DNA from: Dirofilaria immitis
Lineage: Eukaryota; Nematoda; Chromadorea; Rhabditida; Onchocercidae
Length of the DNA: 64,000 bases
Reading direction: 5' to 3'
NCBI GenBank assembly: GCA_024305405.1
Contig: JAKNDB010000098.1
Coordinates: 1,198,501 to 1,262,500, forward strand
Shown here: positions 1-14,500 of the stretch, in pieces
Layout of the letters: each line of letters begins with the position of its first letter
Numbering within the stretch: the stretch's first letter is position 1
Program-made: the position numbers and the translations under genes
The notes under the pieces: model-generated
Databases searched by the model: none
Seen by the model: only the letters and a program-made list of their open reading frames with translations
Told to the model about the DNA's origin: nothing

Positions 1-455
1 TGTTTCTTGATTTTTTTATCTTTTTCATTATGAAAATAATTTAAAAACTTTATAGTCAATAATACTTGCCTAAGAATTTAGTTTAAAAAAATTTAAGATT
101 AATGATTCAATAATAATTGGATTATTCGTTCGTTCGCACAAAGATTCAACATAAGCCATCTTACATTTATCATTTTCTCTCTCTTCAATTAATATGCATT
201 ATTCGTGATTTTCAATATAATTTTACTTAAGTAAGGAAACTGTCAATTCTAAATTATTTTAGAACATTGAAGGAAAAATCCCATAACTTAATCTCAATAA
301 TTTTTGCAAACAAAGTTCAATAAAGTGTTCTGATTTTACACGAAATTCTCAAAAATATATGCTGACATATTTTGAAAATTATTTATGCTTTTACTAATTT
401 CATAAAAAGAAAATAAAAATATTGGTATCATTAAAAAAGTTAATTTTATACAAAC

Positions 456-3400
456 CTTTTCTATAAAGAACCAACAAATAACGAATAGTATGATAAATGA
501 TGCAAAGACGATAACCAAATGATTACTCTTCCATAGAACATGCTCATCTGTTTTTTCAGTCTGAACGGATACCTAAATAGAAAAAAAGAAACGTAAATAT
601 CCAGAATCTAATAAAATTTACCAACAATTTATAAAAATATCTGTTTTGATTTTTCTAGCAATAAAATACTTGAGTTATAGGAATATAATCTAGTTGATTT
701 ATTTACATTATATTACATTACAATTTCGCTACAGTAAGCAAGAAACAATTTAAAAAAATGTGGATACTATTGCTTTTATTACCAATTAAATTACAATCAA
801 ATTTTCAAAAATAAAACTTCGTCAGATTGCACGCCTGTTGTAACAAATGATAAGGAAGGATATCGTTGTTGGCGAGTAAATCGTTGTGGAATGAGTTGTG
901 ATTGAGTCAATTGAGGTAGTTCATGATGGCCTATAAAAGGAAACAATTGGCAATTTTATAGTTAACTGATAAAATGATAACGAAATTTATAGTATTCGGT
1001 GCTGAAATAATCTAACTTGTAAAATTCAATCAATTCCATTATGTGTCGAATTCAAAAATATTAGCTCTAACCAAGATTTTTTATCATCCTTAATTTTATC
1101 GCTTTCAATGCTTAAAAATATTTGAATACTCTAAAATAATTTAAAAATAATTTGATAAGAATAATTTATAACATATATACCCAATACTAAGAATTCTCCA
1201 TCGAGTGTCTTATGAGTGATTTTTGCTATATCAAGGTTGATCAAAGCGATACGACGAGTTGATGGATTGCTTCGTGTTTGTGGATCATCGCTCTGAAAAG
1301 AAAAAAAAGATAAATTATTTCGCATGGCACTGAAAATGATAGGTTTTGCAAAAAAAAAAAAAAAAAAACATTGAATTTTGTTTTTAAATTTTTAACAAAC
1401 TACGAAAAGTGAAACTTTCAATTTTATTAAGTTACTTTTTAATTCCAAACGAAAACAAAAAAATTAAAAAACTTAGTTTCTCAAAAAATACAGCAAACCT
1501 CGACTATAACAGGTGTCGGACCTTCTAATAATGGTGGACCAAGATATTTCGGTACTACAGTTATCGTACGACTGTCTATAAATGCTGGCAATGCAAAAGT
1601 CCGTACGTACTTTCACCAACATACAATGTCTGGAAAAGATTTCGAGAAGTGGCTTCCACGGAATGCGCTTGGTAAACATCATCGATCCATGCTTGAAGCC
1701 CGCTTGATGGTGAATGCTAAATATAATTATTTGTTTGATAACAAATCAACTTTCATAGCAGATTATATTTATATAAGTCTACAATATATCCTTCATCCTG
1801 TGCTCTAATCCTTAATTGATTGCATTACCTGTTCTACTTTTTTCGATTAATGATATGATTTTGTATTCATAATCTTTTTTGGAGTGAAAATTGAATGATC
1901 AAAATCTATATATTTAACTGATAAAATAGGATCTTTGAGAAATTGCCAAAATTTATTCTTAACATCTTTTAATTTAATTCTCGAAGAACAACAAAATGGC
2001 GAACTTAGCACTAACATAAAATCTTTCTTAGAGTCTTCGTATTATTTCGGATGATTAAAGTTCTAATAAAAGTTATGAATGGTAAGAATGCGAATCATCA
2101 AATTATCATATTTCTAATATTTCTTCAATAGATAGCAGAAAATTACAGCAACTCCATCTCCAGTATGTTTTTTTTTCATCTTTTCTAATTAATTGTAACT
2201 TTTAAAGCCTTGGAATTCTGCTTATTTAGAAAAAAAGAAATGTATGTTAAACAAATCCTTAGTGCCAAATCACTGCAATTAATTTAAGATGATTTATTTC
2301 AAATGATTTGACTTTGAAATTAATGATAATCTATAATTGATAAATTATTTCACCTAATTATTTATGATTGATAAAATGTTTATCTAGTTTGATTAACATT
2401 TACCAATTAAAAAGAAAAAAACTAATTGAAAGTTTTTGAAAAAGAAAAATTTATGAAAATATTACAAAAATTTTTACATTATATGAATGCTATCTTTTCT
2501 TGACAATAACTCCTACTCTTCACTAGAGAGATCATATCATTCCGCTCTCTTCTCTGATAATAATGTAAACAGCAGTGGATGTTAACACCACGAGTATTAA
2601 TAAAATGCAATTAGCCCTGTTCAGCATTTCAAACCTAAGCTTCTCCAACTGCTGCTTATGTTATAGTGATTAAAAAAAAAAAAGAAATTGTAATAAAATC
2701 CGTTCAATTTTTTGATCTGAAGTACTATTCATTTTTCTATTTTTTCAATCGAATTTTGTTCAACAAATTTCACTATCACCGTTTTAAGTAATACTTCGTT
2801 GTTGATGTTATTTGTCACTGTATGCTTCATTCTAATTATTTGTCAAAATCGTAAACTTATTTACCTAATTTTTATTGCATAAAATTTATTAGCTATGTTT
2901 GATTTTATCGCTTTCCTCAATAAATTTCAGTATCTATATGGAATGTTATCGTCGAACCTTCATCAGAAACATCAAAGCTCGCATCAAAAAAATAATTCCA
3001 CGAAAATGAAGGTTTATTATAGATTCAAATTATTAAAAACTTGCTTTCTATAACTATTAATATCTATTGTTATTCAAATTAGTAAAGTAGAAGAGAAGTA
3101 AAAATTATCTTGAAAAAAAAAGTGAAATTAGAACATTTTAATTTTTAATTAAAAAAATGAAATTTTACTTAATACCAAAAACAATCAAAAGTCTTATTTA
3201 TTACGTCTCGAGTATTGCTACCTGATAAATTAGAAGTAATTTTTTTCGATAAATTTTAATACATTAGGAGCTTATGCTCAAATTTATTAAAAAATAATTT
3301 TTGATATTTAAAAGAATTTTAAAACGTCTTGATGATTTTTATCCAAATTTTTCAGTCTTTGACATTTTCATTTCCCGGAATTTGTGTCATTTAAATTTCT

Positions 3401-5468
3401 AATAAGTTAAAAATAATTTGTAATTTATTTACAAATTTCTAAGCGTGGGAAAATCGTAAAATTAAAACCTGACAAAAATTAAATGGAAAAATTAAGCTAT
3501 CATTTAATTCAAAATACGAAAGAGTTATTTGTTTATTAAAAAAAATTATATATATATATATCATGAGTTGAAGCAATTCCTAATCATAATTTGAATATGT
3601 TTCAAAAAAGCATCAGTTTTTGTTTTTTTCTAATCCATTTGCTGCGAAATTTCAAAAGCATCAACAAAAGTTTTCTTTTTTACGAAATTTCACCTTAGTG
3701 ACAGACTTTCTCAAGTTTCTGATAGGATGCCGGTTGTCGGATTCAAAAACAATCCATCAATTCATTTCATTTTTTTCACCTTATGAACTTCGCTCTCTTT
3801 CTTCTTATTTCTGTGTTCCAATTTCCCTATTTCTATATTACAAAATTTCTACTATCATTTTAACATTTTCGATAGAATGACAATAAATAGCCAATTATGT
3901 TGTGATTACCGCTTCATATACTACCGTAATCAGTCTTACTAAGCTATCGAGCAATGCGGCACAACTTGCTAATAACTGCAAATTATCAGAAGACAGCATA
4001 TTGAAGAGAAAATAGTGTATCTTAAATTACTAATGCTTTGGCCACATTACTCTCGGTGTCCATTGATTAAATCATCGAATTGATCAATAAGAAGCGTTGC
4101 CTTAATAAACTTATCATGCTTTAACACTATCCCGCTATTACTTTTCAAAATTCCAAGTTTCTAATGAATTTGCAGAAATTCAACTTTCCAAGCTTTCTAA
4201 GTTGAATTTTTGCAAATTCATACATATATCATCATATATATCAATTTCAAGCATAAATATGCAAAGGAAAATATTAGCGAGCGAAACAAATTATCACTAA
4301 TTATTTGCAGGGGACAGTAATGTCCCAAGGAGATGATAATAATTCGAATTCGGAAGAGGAAGCTGATTTCAAACATAGACGATCAAAATCACTTTATAAA
4401 GAAATAGCTTGGAATCAGTTACGACGGTTATCAAAAGGAGGCGGTATGTTGTTCTACAGAAGATAATTTTAAAAATAAAATATCAATTTTTTTAAACCAA
4501 AATAATTAGAAATAATCCGTATTAATCATTTAATGCTGATGACATCAAACAATTGTGATGAACACAAAAATTCCACTTATTTATTCAGAATTTTCCAAAA
4601 TTATATCTCAATTTTTAGCAATTAACAAAAGTAGTAAAATAATCGTATAAGAAAATACGAATAAACATCGCATTTTAAGTTACTACTTTAAAATATAAAT
4701 GATACGTTGGAAATTATCATTATCACCGTTTCATATTTCATGCCTATTTATTAATCCAAAATATTGCCTTTTTCCAATCTTATGCTTAATTCTAGAATAT
4801 ATTATATCAAATAAATCAAAATTTCAAACAGTTTTATTAATCAATATTTTAAAGCTAAATTAAACCGTAATAAATTCTGATTAAATAGCTATTTCTAAAA
4901 ATTAATTTTATTCTTAATTTATTTTATTCTTATCAAATCATAATAGTTTAAGAAAGAAAAGAAATCCCAAAAACATCAATAATATATCGCAGAATAATGG
5001 AATTCAACGAAATTTAATCTTGAAATGTAATCTGAATCAAGATCTAATTCGAAAATTTTCGGAACTTTTTCAAATATTTTTAAAATGAAATTTTCCAAAG
5101 CTTTCATAAATCATTTCTAAACAATGATAATATAAAAAGAAAAAGGGTAAAAAAATACAATCGAAATTAAAAAAAAAATCTTATATATTTATATTCATTA
5201 TTTGCTTATAACATGTAGAATTAGCTTTATTTCAAATAATATTAAATAAAATCTATAAAATCTAAACCAATCATCCAAGTTAAAAAAAAAGAAATCTTAA
5301 ATAATAAATATATAAATATATTCGCCCATATGTTTATTAACTTTTATCTTTTCAAATAATACTAAAGAAAGAAATCTATAAAATTTAAATTAATCATCCA
5401 AGTTAGAAAAAAAGAAATCTTAGTTTTATGAATAAAAAGAAAAAAAATTTCATCATACATTTTTATAT

Positions 5469-5506
<38 letters not shown>

Positions 5507-8500
5507 ATATAAAAATAACTTTTCATTTATTTCAAATAATATTTAATTAATAATATATAATATAATGTATCAAATATATCTTATACTTAATAATATATTA
5601 TATATTGTATTTTTATTTTATTTCTTCTAATTAAATGACTGAACAATAAATAAATTAAAAAAATTTTTCAAAAATATTCTTTCGCTTTTTCATTTTCTTG
5701 CAATATAAACCATATATAATTTCTAAGCTATCTTCTTCCATTTCGCTAATTGGCAGACATGATTTGGAATGAAAAAAAATATTAGCAAAACGAACTTATC
5801 TTTCATTGTCATAGCAGTAAAAAAGTACGTCTATTTTTTTAACATAAACTAATAACAAATCAATCAGTTCGAAAAACATAACCAAAGCAATAATTACGGA
5901 AAAAAAATTTTTAGAAAGGTGAAAACAAATGGATGTAGGAAAAGCATATTCACCAATGTATATATGTGTGTGTGTATGTGTATATGTGTGTATGTGTATA
6001 TGTGTGTATGTTTTTGTATGTATGGATGTTTATATATATATATATATGCGTATATTTCAAAAATCTTGCTTGACTAAATTTTTCATCATTTAACAACTAT
6101 CATTTTTCATCATTATCATTATTATCTTATGTTCTTTCTCAAATAAATTTGCAATTAACATTAGTCATTTCAAAGTTTATTACTTTTTAATTATTCTATT
6201 TTTTTAAAGTATTATTTACAATATATATACATATGGATATTTAAAATACTGAATAATAAATTGTTCCATCTATCATATTTTATAAAATTAAATTTAGTTT
6301 ATAATTTTGCAATGCAGTAATCTGAAGGAATAATATCAATTGATATTTCTAATATGATAACTATTTGATCAGTGAAAAGACAGAATCATCCGAACACATC
6401 TATCATTTAAAAAAATCAAAACTTTCATCCACTATTTATTATGTTTCCAAGAAAAATTTATCGATAATTTATTATCTTTTCAAAAAACAAATTTTATCAT
6501 CCTTTCAAAAAAAAATTGAAATTTTTATTTAGAATTTATCACTTCCACAAAAAGAACCAAACTTTTAAATAGAGTCAAATGGTATTGCCCAAAATTTTTT
6601 CAACTTTTCAAAATTCTACAACACTTGAACGGCTTATGTTTGAGATTTATCATTTTGTGATCTGTAATTTCTAAAAATTGTATAAGAATAGTTTTTATTC
6701 TTAAAACATTTGCTTCCAAATAATTAGCTTATATTGATTTTGAAATTTACGAAACTTATTTCTCTCTTCTTTATAGAGCAATATTCAGATGAAAGATTTC
6801 AGAAAGAAGCAAACTGATGAAACATTTAAAAATGAGCTGTAAAACAGCCAAAAAATGTTAACATACTTATCTTTGAATTAAAAAAAAAATGTTTTGAAGG
6901 CTTAGGCTTAGTTTGTCATTTTATCTTTGAATTCGAAAAAGAGGAAATAAGAAAAAATGCTTGAATCATCCATAAGTACTAATTCTCCTTTTGTAAAATA
7001 TCATTATCAATATGATTATCACTACTGCTACTTTTCAACTTTCTCTACTACAACTAATCATTATGAATTTATGTTCGCATTATGTTGTTATTTTCATTAT
7101 CATCGGAATTATCATAATCATTTCATCATCATTATTATTATTACCATTATTCTATCTAATATTAGGCTTAATTTTAGTTGTTATTATCCTCACTGTTATA
7201 GTCATCATATTTATATTTTAATCTATGCTTTTTAAATATCTTAACATTTCCTAATAATTCAAGAAGAAATTAAGGGATTTTAGCAAATTACCATCATTTA
7301 AACATTTTGATGATGGCATAATTTATAAGTAACAAAAATTGTTGAATTTATTGATCGAATATCATCGAATAATATAAGTTTATATGAATTTTTCCACAGT
7401 ATCCGATAGACACATTGACATATTCGGAAATTCTCAAATTTTAATTAAAATAAGAAAAGATAGTATCGTAGCATTAATGTAACTAACAGCTATCTATCAT
7501 ATTTATCATCGAAAAATAAGGTAGAACGAAAGCAATGACAAAAAAAAATTTACTATTTTTTCTTTTCTTTTAGGTGCATGAAAGGGTCGAATTTGAGTTG
7601 GATGAAGGAGAAAGAGATCAAAAACAAGAGCAAGTTTTCAGGACTTGGTAAGATTCGTATCCGAGGACATCTTAATTATCGCGAGATTATATATCGTTTC
7701 GAGCGACAGAGCACCTTTCATGGTATATCACATGCTGCTCTTGCTTCAAATACTAAATGGCGTATTATTTGGTATACTGCATTTACTATTTGCTTCTTTG
7801 CTCTTCTCATTCAAATTATTCTACTCATTCGACGATATCGAACATATCCAAAATCGGTTGATCTTGATGTAAATTTAATCTTGATTTATTTCATTTATCT
7901 ATTGATCATTAAGAATAGATTAATTTAAATAATGAATATATAATTGAAAATAGGGAAAAAAAAGAGATCAAGAATAGTATCAAATTACAGATCAGATAGT
8001 GAAAAGAAAAATTTTTTCAACGCTATCAATTAATATTAGAATAAATTAAAAGTGAATGTTTAAATGAATAGATGATAACAAATGATTAAGATAAATTTAG
8101 CATTATTTTTTTGGATTATTTTCATCAAACACAACTAATATCTGATTAATGTTTATTTCAATTTATATATGAATTTCTCTTCAAAATCTAAACAGTTTTT
8201 GATGACCAACTTTTAGCTATCTTCCTTAATACTAAATTCAAATATACTATTTACTTACAATTAAAAATGAACGAAATTAGATAAATTGTAATTTAAATTT
8301 ATAAATTTAGCTCAAATTCGAAAATGCTCCATTTCCTTCGATCACGTTATGCAATCTTAATCCTTATAAGGCATCAATGATTGTTAACCAAAAATCTACA
8401 AAAGCAATGGTATTTTTAGCTTTATAAATTTAATCATTATTTTTTATTTCAATTTTTAAAATCTGTTGGTGGTTGAAATTTTTGATTCTCAAACTTCTGA

Positions 8501-11500
8501 CTGATCAATATAATTCATTATTATAATCAATTATCGAATAAGCTAAATTTCTCTAATAGTATATTTATCCTATTCAGATAGATGCTTTCTCAATCGCTCA
8601 AAATCATATTGAATCAGATCAGAATGTTCGAAAACAAGGTATGATAATTCTACGTTAAATGTTAGCATTTTTTTCTTAAATCTTCAAAAACAACATATTC
8701 TTTAAAGTGCTGTTCATTACTATTGATCATTAATCCTTTTTGATTGATAATCGATCGTTGACTAATTAGTTGTAAATTAATTGGAAAAAAAACTAACGCT
8801 TTACGCAATTATTTATGAAATGAAATTTACACTAAATAAATGACAAAATTTTTATGGGAAGAGATCCATTTTTTTTTGCTTTTATAGCTAAAATATTCAT
8901 AATTTTAAAATTGGAACTAGAAAAAAAAGCAAATTCTTGTGAACTTTATCTATCTAACTTCCGATCTATTTTATTTTCACAATTTCGATCATCCATTTCT
9001 ATTTTTTTATTTTCTATTTATACAGCTGATTTTCTTCAAATCAATTGAAGATGTTTAAAAATATTTTCTGAATTTCTTCACTTATGTTGTGTTCCAAGCA
9101 AAAAAAAAAAAATTAGCAGGGAAATTTTGTTATCTATTATCACTAATAAGAGAATCTATTATATATTACTCTTTTGGACGAGTATGAAGAAATGATACTT
9201 CGCAAGCATACGTCAAGTTTGTTAATGGAACTTCATAATCATGAAAAAAATTGAATTAGTATAGTTCTACAAATAATTACTTGCCTAATTTAAATTATAA
9301 TCTAAAATTATAAAATATATTGATAAGAGCATATTTCAGATAATATGGAATGCAAACAGAAGAGAACTGGAGCATAAAAAGATATAAAATATATATATAA
9401 AAGAATCCGTAATAGAAAAAGAAAAAAGCTGAAATATATTTAACGAATCTGAGACATAACTTCTATCAATACAATTTTAGATTTCTAATTGTAACAAAAC
9501 TGAGACCGTATTTCTTACCTAATACTTCTTCTGTTTGGTAGGAAAAATAATTTATATTTAATTAAAATTAAAAATTACAATTTCATTTTTTGTTCAATAA
9601 TGAAAAATTTTTATCGACTATCGACTATTAGTTGATCAAACTCAAATTATTTCCAAAATTAAAATAATAAACTTTCTGTTTTCTACTGATAAAAAGATTG
9701 ATTGTAATCAGAAGTATTTATAAAATTCTCATTACTTTTCATTTTTTTTTCAGTTTCAAAATCACGAAAAACTAGAGTAATAGAATCAGAAAGATCAATT
9801 CTGCATCGACGATATCAACAGGCTTCCGTTCAATGCTTCTGTCAAATTAATTCACTAACTGGTGAAAGGCAAAAGGAAGCTGTCTTGCGGCCTATAAAGG
9901 CAACATTTCCATTCAATTTACTGATATTTTATCACGATTTTATCCCAGCAAATGCGTTTGCCAGCTGGACTGGGTATCCAAAACTCTTTGGCCATGCTTT
10001 CCATGTAAGCTTATTTTAAAATTAATTTTATTATTTCATTTTTATTCTTTATTTATCATCCCTAATCAATTTATCATTTAGCTTTGACTTCCGGATTATT
10101 AAAACATGAAAACTTAGGTAATTATAGGAACATTAATTTTTATATTCGTATCAAGTTATTCCATAAATATAATAAGCAAGCTCATTTTCATATAAAGTTT
10201 GTCATAAACGAAGAAATTTTCTTGAATTTATAATAATTCATAATTGTAAACAAACCCAAAGACTAAATAGGTTATAAAAAAACCCTTTTTAATAAAAATT
10301 CCATTTTTCTTTTCAGAATTTCTTGATGCATTCTCTTCTACATTACTAGTTATATTATAGAATTATATCTTTCATCCTAATTTTTCTTTCTTTAAAAAAA
10401 GGAAGAAAAAATTTTAACTGAAAACTTAAGTCCCTCTAACTTCAATTTTCATTTTCTTTTTTCCCATATTATTCTCTTTTAAATTTCAAAAAATATTTCC
10501 TATACATATTTAGATAATACATGGAATGAACGATTATGCAAAGAATGTCTCGAAGGGTCCGGTCATTGTCCGATGAAATTTGTTGAAGAAAATTTTAACG
10601 AAAAAAAAGGAAAAAATATCCAAGACAGAAGATGTGTCGATGTCATAATGAATACAATCATTGTATCGCAAATAACGAATATGGTCATATATTAGAAATT
10701 GACCCAACAACCGATATTTCAGCATTAAATGTTTCGGACTCTTTTGCTAAAGAAGGATTTATTACGACTATTTCTACTACTACTACGCAGGAACCAGATA
10801 TCCCAGATGCGCTTGGATTTCGAGTTTGCCATTTTATCGTTTTTTTTTCTATTTTTTAAAGAAATATTTAAAAAAAAATGAAAATCTTATCTCTTTCATC
10901 AAAGTATCGTATCTTAGCTCCTTCAATTATTATTTATATTGTATTATCTGAGCACTTTAGATATTTCGAAAATATCTAATTCGCTATATACCTAATAATT
11001 TAGCTTTGCTGATTATATTAAACATTTTTTCTACAAAAAAAAAATTCATTAAAAAATAAAATAATTCTTATTAATCATAGTTACAAAGAAAATGAAGAAG
11101 AGAAAACAGTTAAAAATGAAAAAATAATATAATTTCTTATTTTATTATGTTTTACGTAATATTATAGGGAATAACAGATGAAATAACTATTAAAGAACGA
11201 GCCAAAGAAAATTTAATGTTTGCCGTTGGTGAAATGAATTATGAAGCAAAAGTGAAAATGTCACAACAAAAACATGAACTCATCTTGAAATGTTCTTTCA
11301 ATCAAAAAGATTGCGATATCGAAAAGTGAGTTATTTTAGAAAAAAAAACCATCAAAATGAAAAAAGATTAATCAGGGAATGAAAAAAGATTAATCATGAA
11401 ATGAAAAAGATCAGTCACTTAATAAAGCACAATATTTCGATTTTTGATAATAAAAATTCGGTGATTAAATCAATGAAATTAAAAGGGCCAAATGGATTCA

Positions 11501-14500
11501 AAATTTCATAAATCACATTTTAAATAAAGAAATTGATTTTAGTGACTATATCTCATTGTTGTTTAATAAAACGATTAGCAAATCAAAATTTGCATTAACT
11601 TTCACATTCATAAAATGATCAACAATCATTCAGTTCGATTTTTCATAATATTTGATTTGCAGTGATTTTAAATTATATTATGATCAAGCATATGGTAATT
11701 GCTATACATTTAATTGGAATCGTAGTAAACAAGTAACAGCTCATCAGGCCGGTGCTAATTTCGGTATATTATTAATTAAAATAATTTAAATTGAACAAAT
11801 CCTTTAATACTTTCTTAAATAAAAAAAAATGAAAATTTATTTCCCACTTTTCGAATATCTTCTCTTTTACTTAAAATATTAGCAAAAATGATAAGATACT
11901 CATAAAATTAGCTCAATCTACATCTGGTAACTAATTTTTTTCACTTTTCATAAACAAATACCGGATGAAAATTAATTTCTCTCAAAAGTTTCATTCATCG
12001 ATAATTTCTTTACTTATCGACTAAATGAATAAAACGAATAGCTCATATCATACATGAAATGTCCCGACAAATTACTGCATCATTCATTCCAAGATTATGA
12101 ATTTGCTAGGTTTGCGAGTATTACTTTATGCTGATACGTCCGAATATTTGCCAACATCAGAATCGGTAGGTTTTCGGATAACAGTTCATGATAAATGGGT
12201 AGTACCATTTCCGGACGCTTTTGGTTATAATGCACCAACCGGTTTCCTATCTTCATTTGGAGTTCGAATGGTAAGTTAATACATATCAGAAACTAGTCAT
12301 GATGTAATGAAATGAAAATTTTCAAATTTGTAACAAGAAACTGGAATTGTCTTTTCTTTACAATTCTAAAAATACAAAAATTTCAAAGCAATTTAAAATC
12401 CTAATTTAATATATTTAACAATTCATATAAGTTATTTTTTTAAAGAAAAAATTCAATAGACTTGTCCCACCACATGGCCAATGTTTAAAGGAAAGTAAAC
12501 GTAATGTGGAAAGTATCTACCCTGGATTCAATTACTCTATTGAGGTAAGAATTAATGTTCTTAATCCATTTACTAAATATTCCTTAATCTATCGAATTAT
12601 TTGATCTTTTTTTTAAATTTTAGGGATGCCATCGAAGTTGTAATCAAAAAGAGGTTGTTCGTATATGTGGTTGTGCAAATCCAGCTTATCCGATACCTAA
12701 AGCAGCCAAAACGTGTAAAGTTACTGATCATATTGCTCGAGAGTGCATCAAAAATGCTACATTACATTTCAGTCGTCTAATTAGCGAAGGAAATTTAACG
12801 GATTGCGTATGTCATCAACCTTGCTCGTAAGTAATTTTTCAAAATATTAAATCTTAAATGATACTTACTAATCAAAGATCGATAGATTATTCCACATTAG
12901 TTCAATATAAAATGTGCAAATGTTGCATTATGTAAAACAATTCGTGATGAAAGGAATAGATCTACTGAAATAGCAAAAAGTTAAATAATGCAGAGATTTC
13001 CCAATAAATTAATTCTAATATCTTTAGAAGTTCAAATAATCAAATTTAAATCGATTTTTTATCTAAGATAATATGTAACGTGGGAATATGCTCAGATTTT
13101 CTTTTTAATTCACAATAAAATCATAAATATATTGAATACATAATCAAAATTTATGACATCAATTATTCTAATCAGAATTCTTTTAATAGACTTATCAAAT
13201 GTAACTATCGGTGGAGCAAACAATGTATCAACCTAGATAACAGATTGATCTATTGTAATTTTGCAACTGAAAAGACGAAAATTTTAAAATTCCGTTTATA
13301 AACAGGGAAGTAAACTATGAAGTCACATACTCAGCTGCTCGATGGCCTTCGGGAACGACAAAAGTAATGGAATGTATTAGTACGGATGATCTCTGTATGG
13401 AACGATACCGTAAAAATGCTGCAATGATTCAAATTTTTATGAAGAGTTGAACTATGAAACGCTTACCGAAACACCTGCCTATACAGTAAACCAGTTTACT
13501 TATTATTAAAATTAACTAATATTACCCCAACATAGTCAATTTCATTAATTCAGTTACTTTTTTCGAGAGGATTTTCGATCTACTCTGAAATTAAGCAAAA
13601 AAAAAATAGGAAGCTAGAGAAATTGATATGTTAACGAAATATCAAAATATGGTAAATATATTATTAACTTTTCAGCTAACAAGTGCCTTAGCTGATCTTG
13701 GTGGTCTCACCGGTCTTTGGATAGGTGCATCTGTGGTCAGCTTAATGGAAATTGTTGCCTTAATTGTATATACTGTACAAGCATATGTTAGGAGGCGAAA
13801 AAGCAAGTTTGTTTAGGTTTAATAAAAACCAAAATCAATAAGTTTCTTCAAGCTACATATATCTCACGATAATTATATGAACATTCCATTGGAAAACTAT
13901 AATCGAAAGATCAATAAATAAGTTGACTAAAGTCACGTGCTAAAATTTTTTTCAAGAAAATAATAGAAGTACCAGCTCAATTATATATATGAACTCATTT
14001 TGAAATCAAAATAGAACATATAACTGATAAGTATCTCTGTATATCGAAGAATAAATAACTTGACTACAATCATTGAAGTAGTTATTTTCCTCATAACAAT
14101 TTGAAAATGTACAAATTTCAGCTCCTCTGGTAGACAGGTATGTCATCCAAGTGTGTATCCAAGATATGTCAATCGATCTCTATCATCATCACTTTCAATA
14201 ATTTCATCCAGAAAAGGGACACTGTCAAATACGATTAAAATTTCTAAACAATCATTAATAAGTAAGCTAATTCCAAAGAAAACTAACAATTAACAAATGA
14301 AATAAAGTAATAAAAATTAATCTAAATTGCACTAATCTAAATTACAGATAATTTCAATAGTTGTAATCAATACTTCCGATAAACAATCAAAAATATCTCA
14401 TTTATGCATATTTTCAGGCCAAAATAAAGAAGAAATAAAGGACGATGAGAGCAACACATCACGCAAAAATCTAAATATCTTCCGCCTGGTGTCGATTTAC

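Noticed and set aside
1595..1620. Frameshift in ire-1 explained by loss of one TACG tandem unit
   Set aside because: One missing base in the adjacent T-run also restores the frame and gives the better IRE1 match, as seen elsewhere in the window.
456..1716. A separate unknown single-pass membrane protein gene
   Set aside because: [15 protein letters not shown] and PPLLEGP are IRE1 luminal landmarks, and phase and strand join these exons to 15903-18694.
6957..7235. Overlapping open frames, one all Ile/Leu
   Set aside because: Low-complexity ATT/ATC trinucleotide DNA inside an intron.
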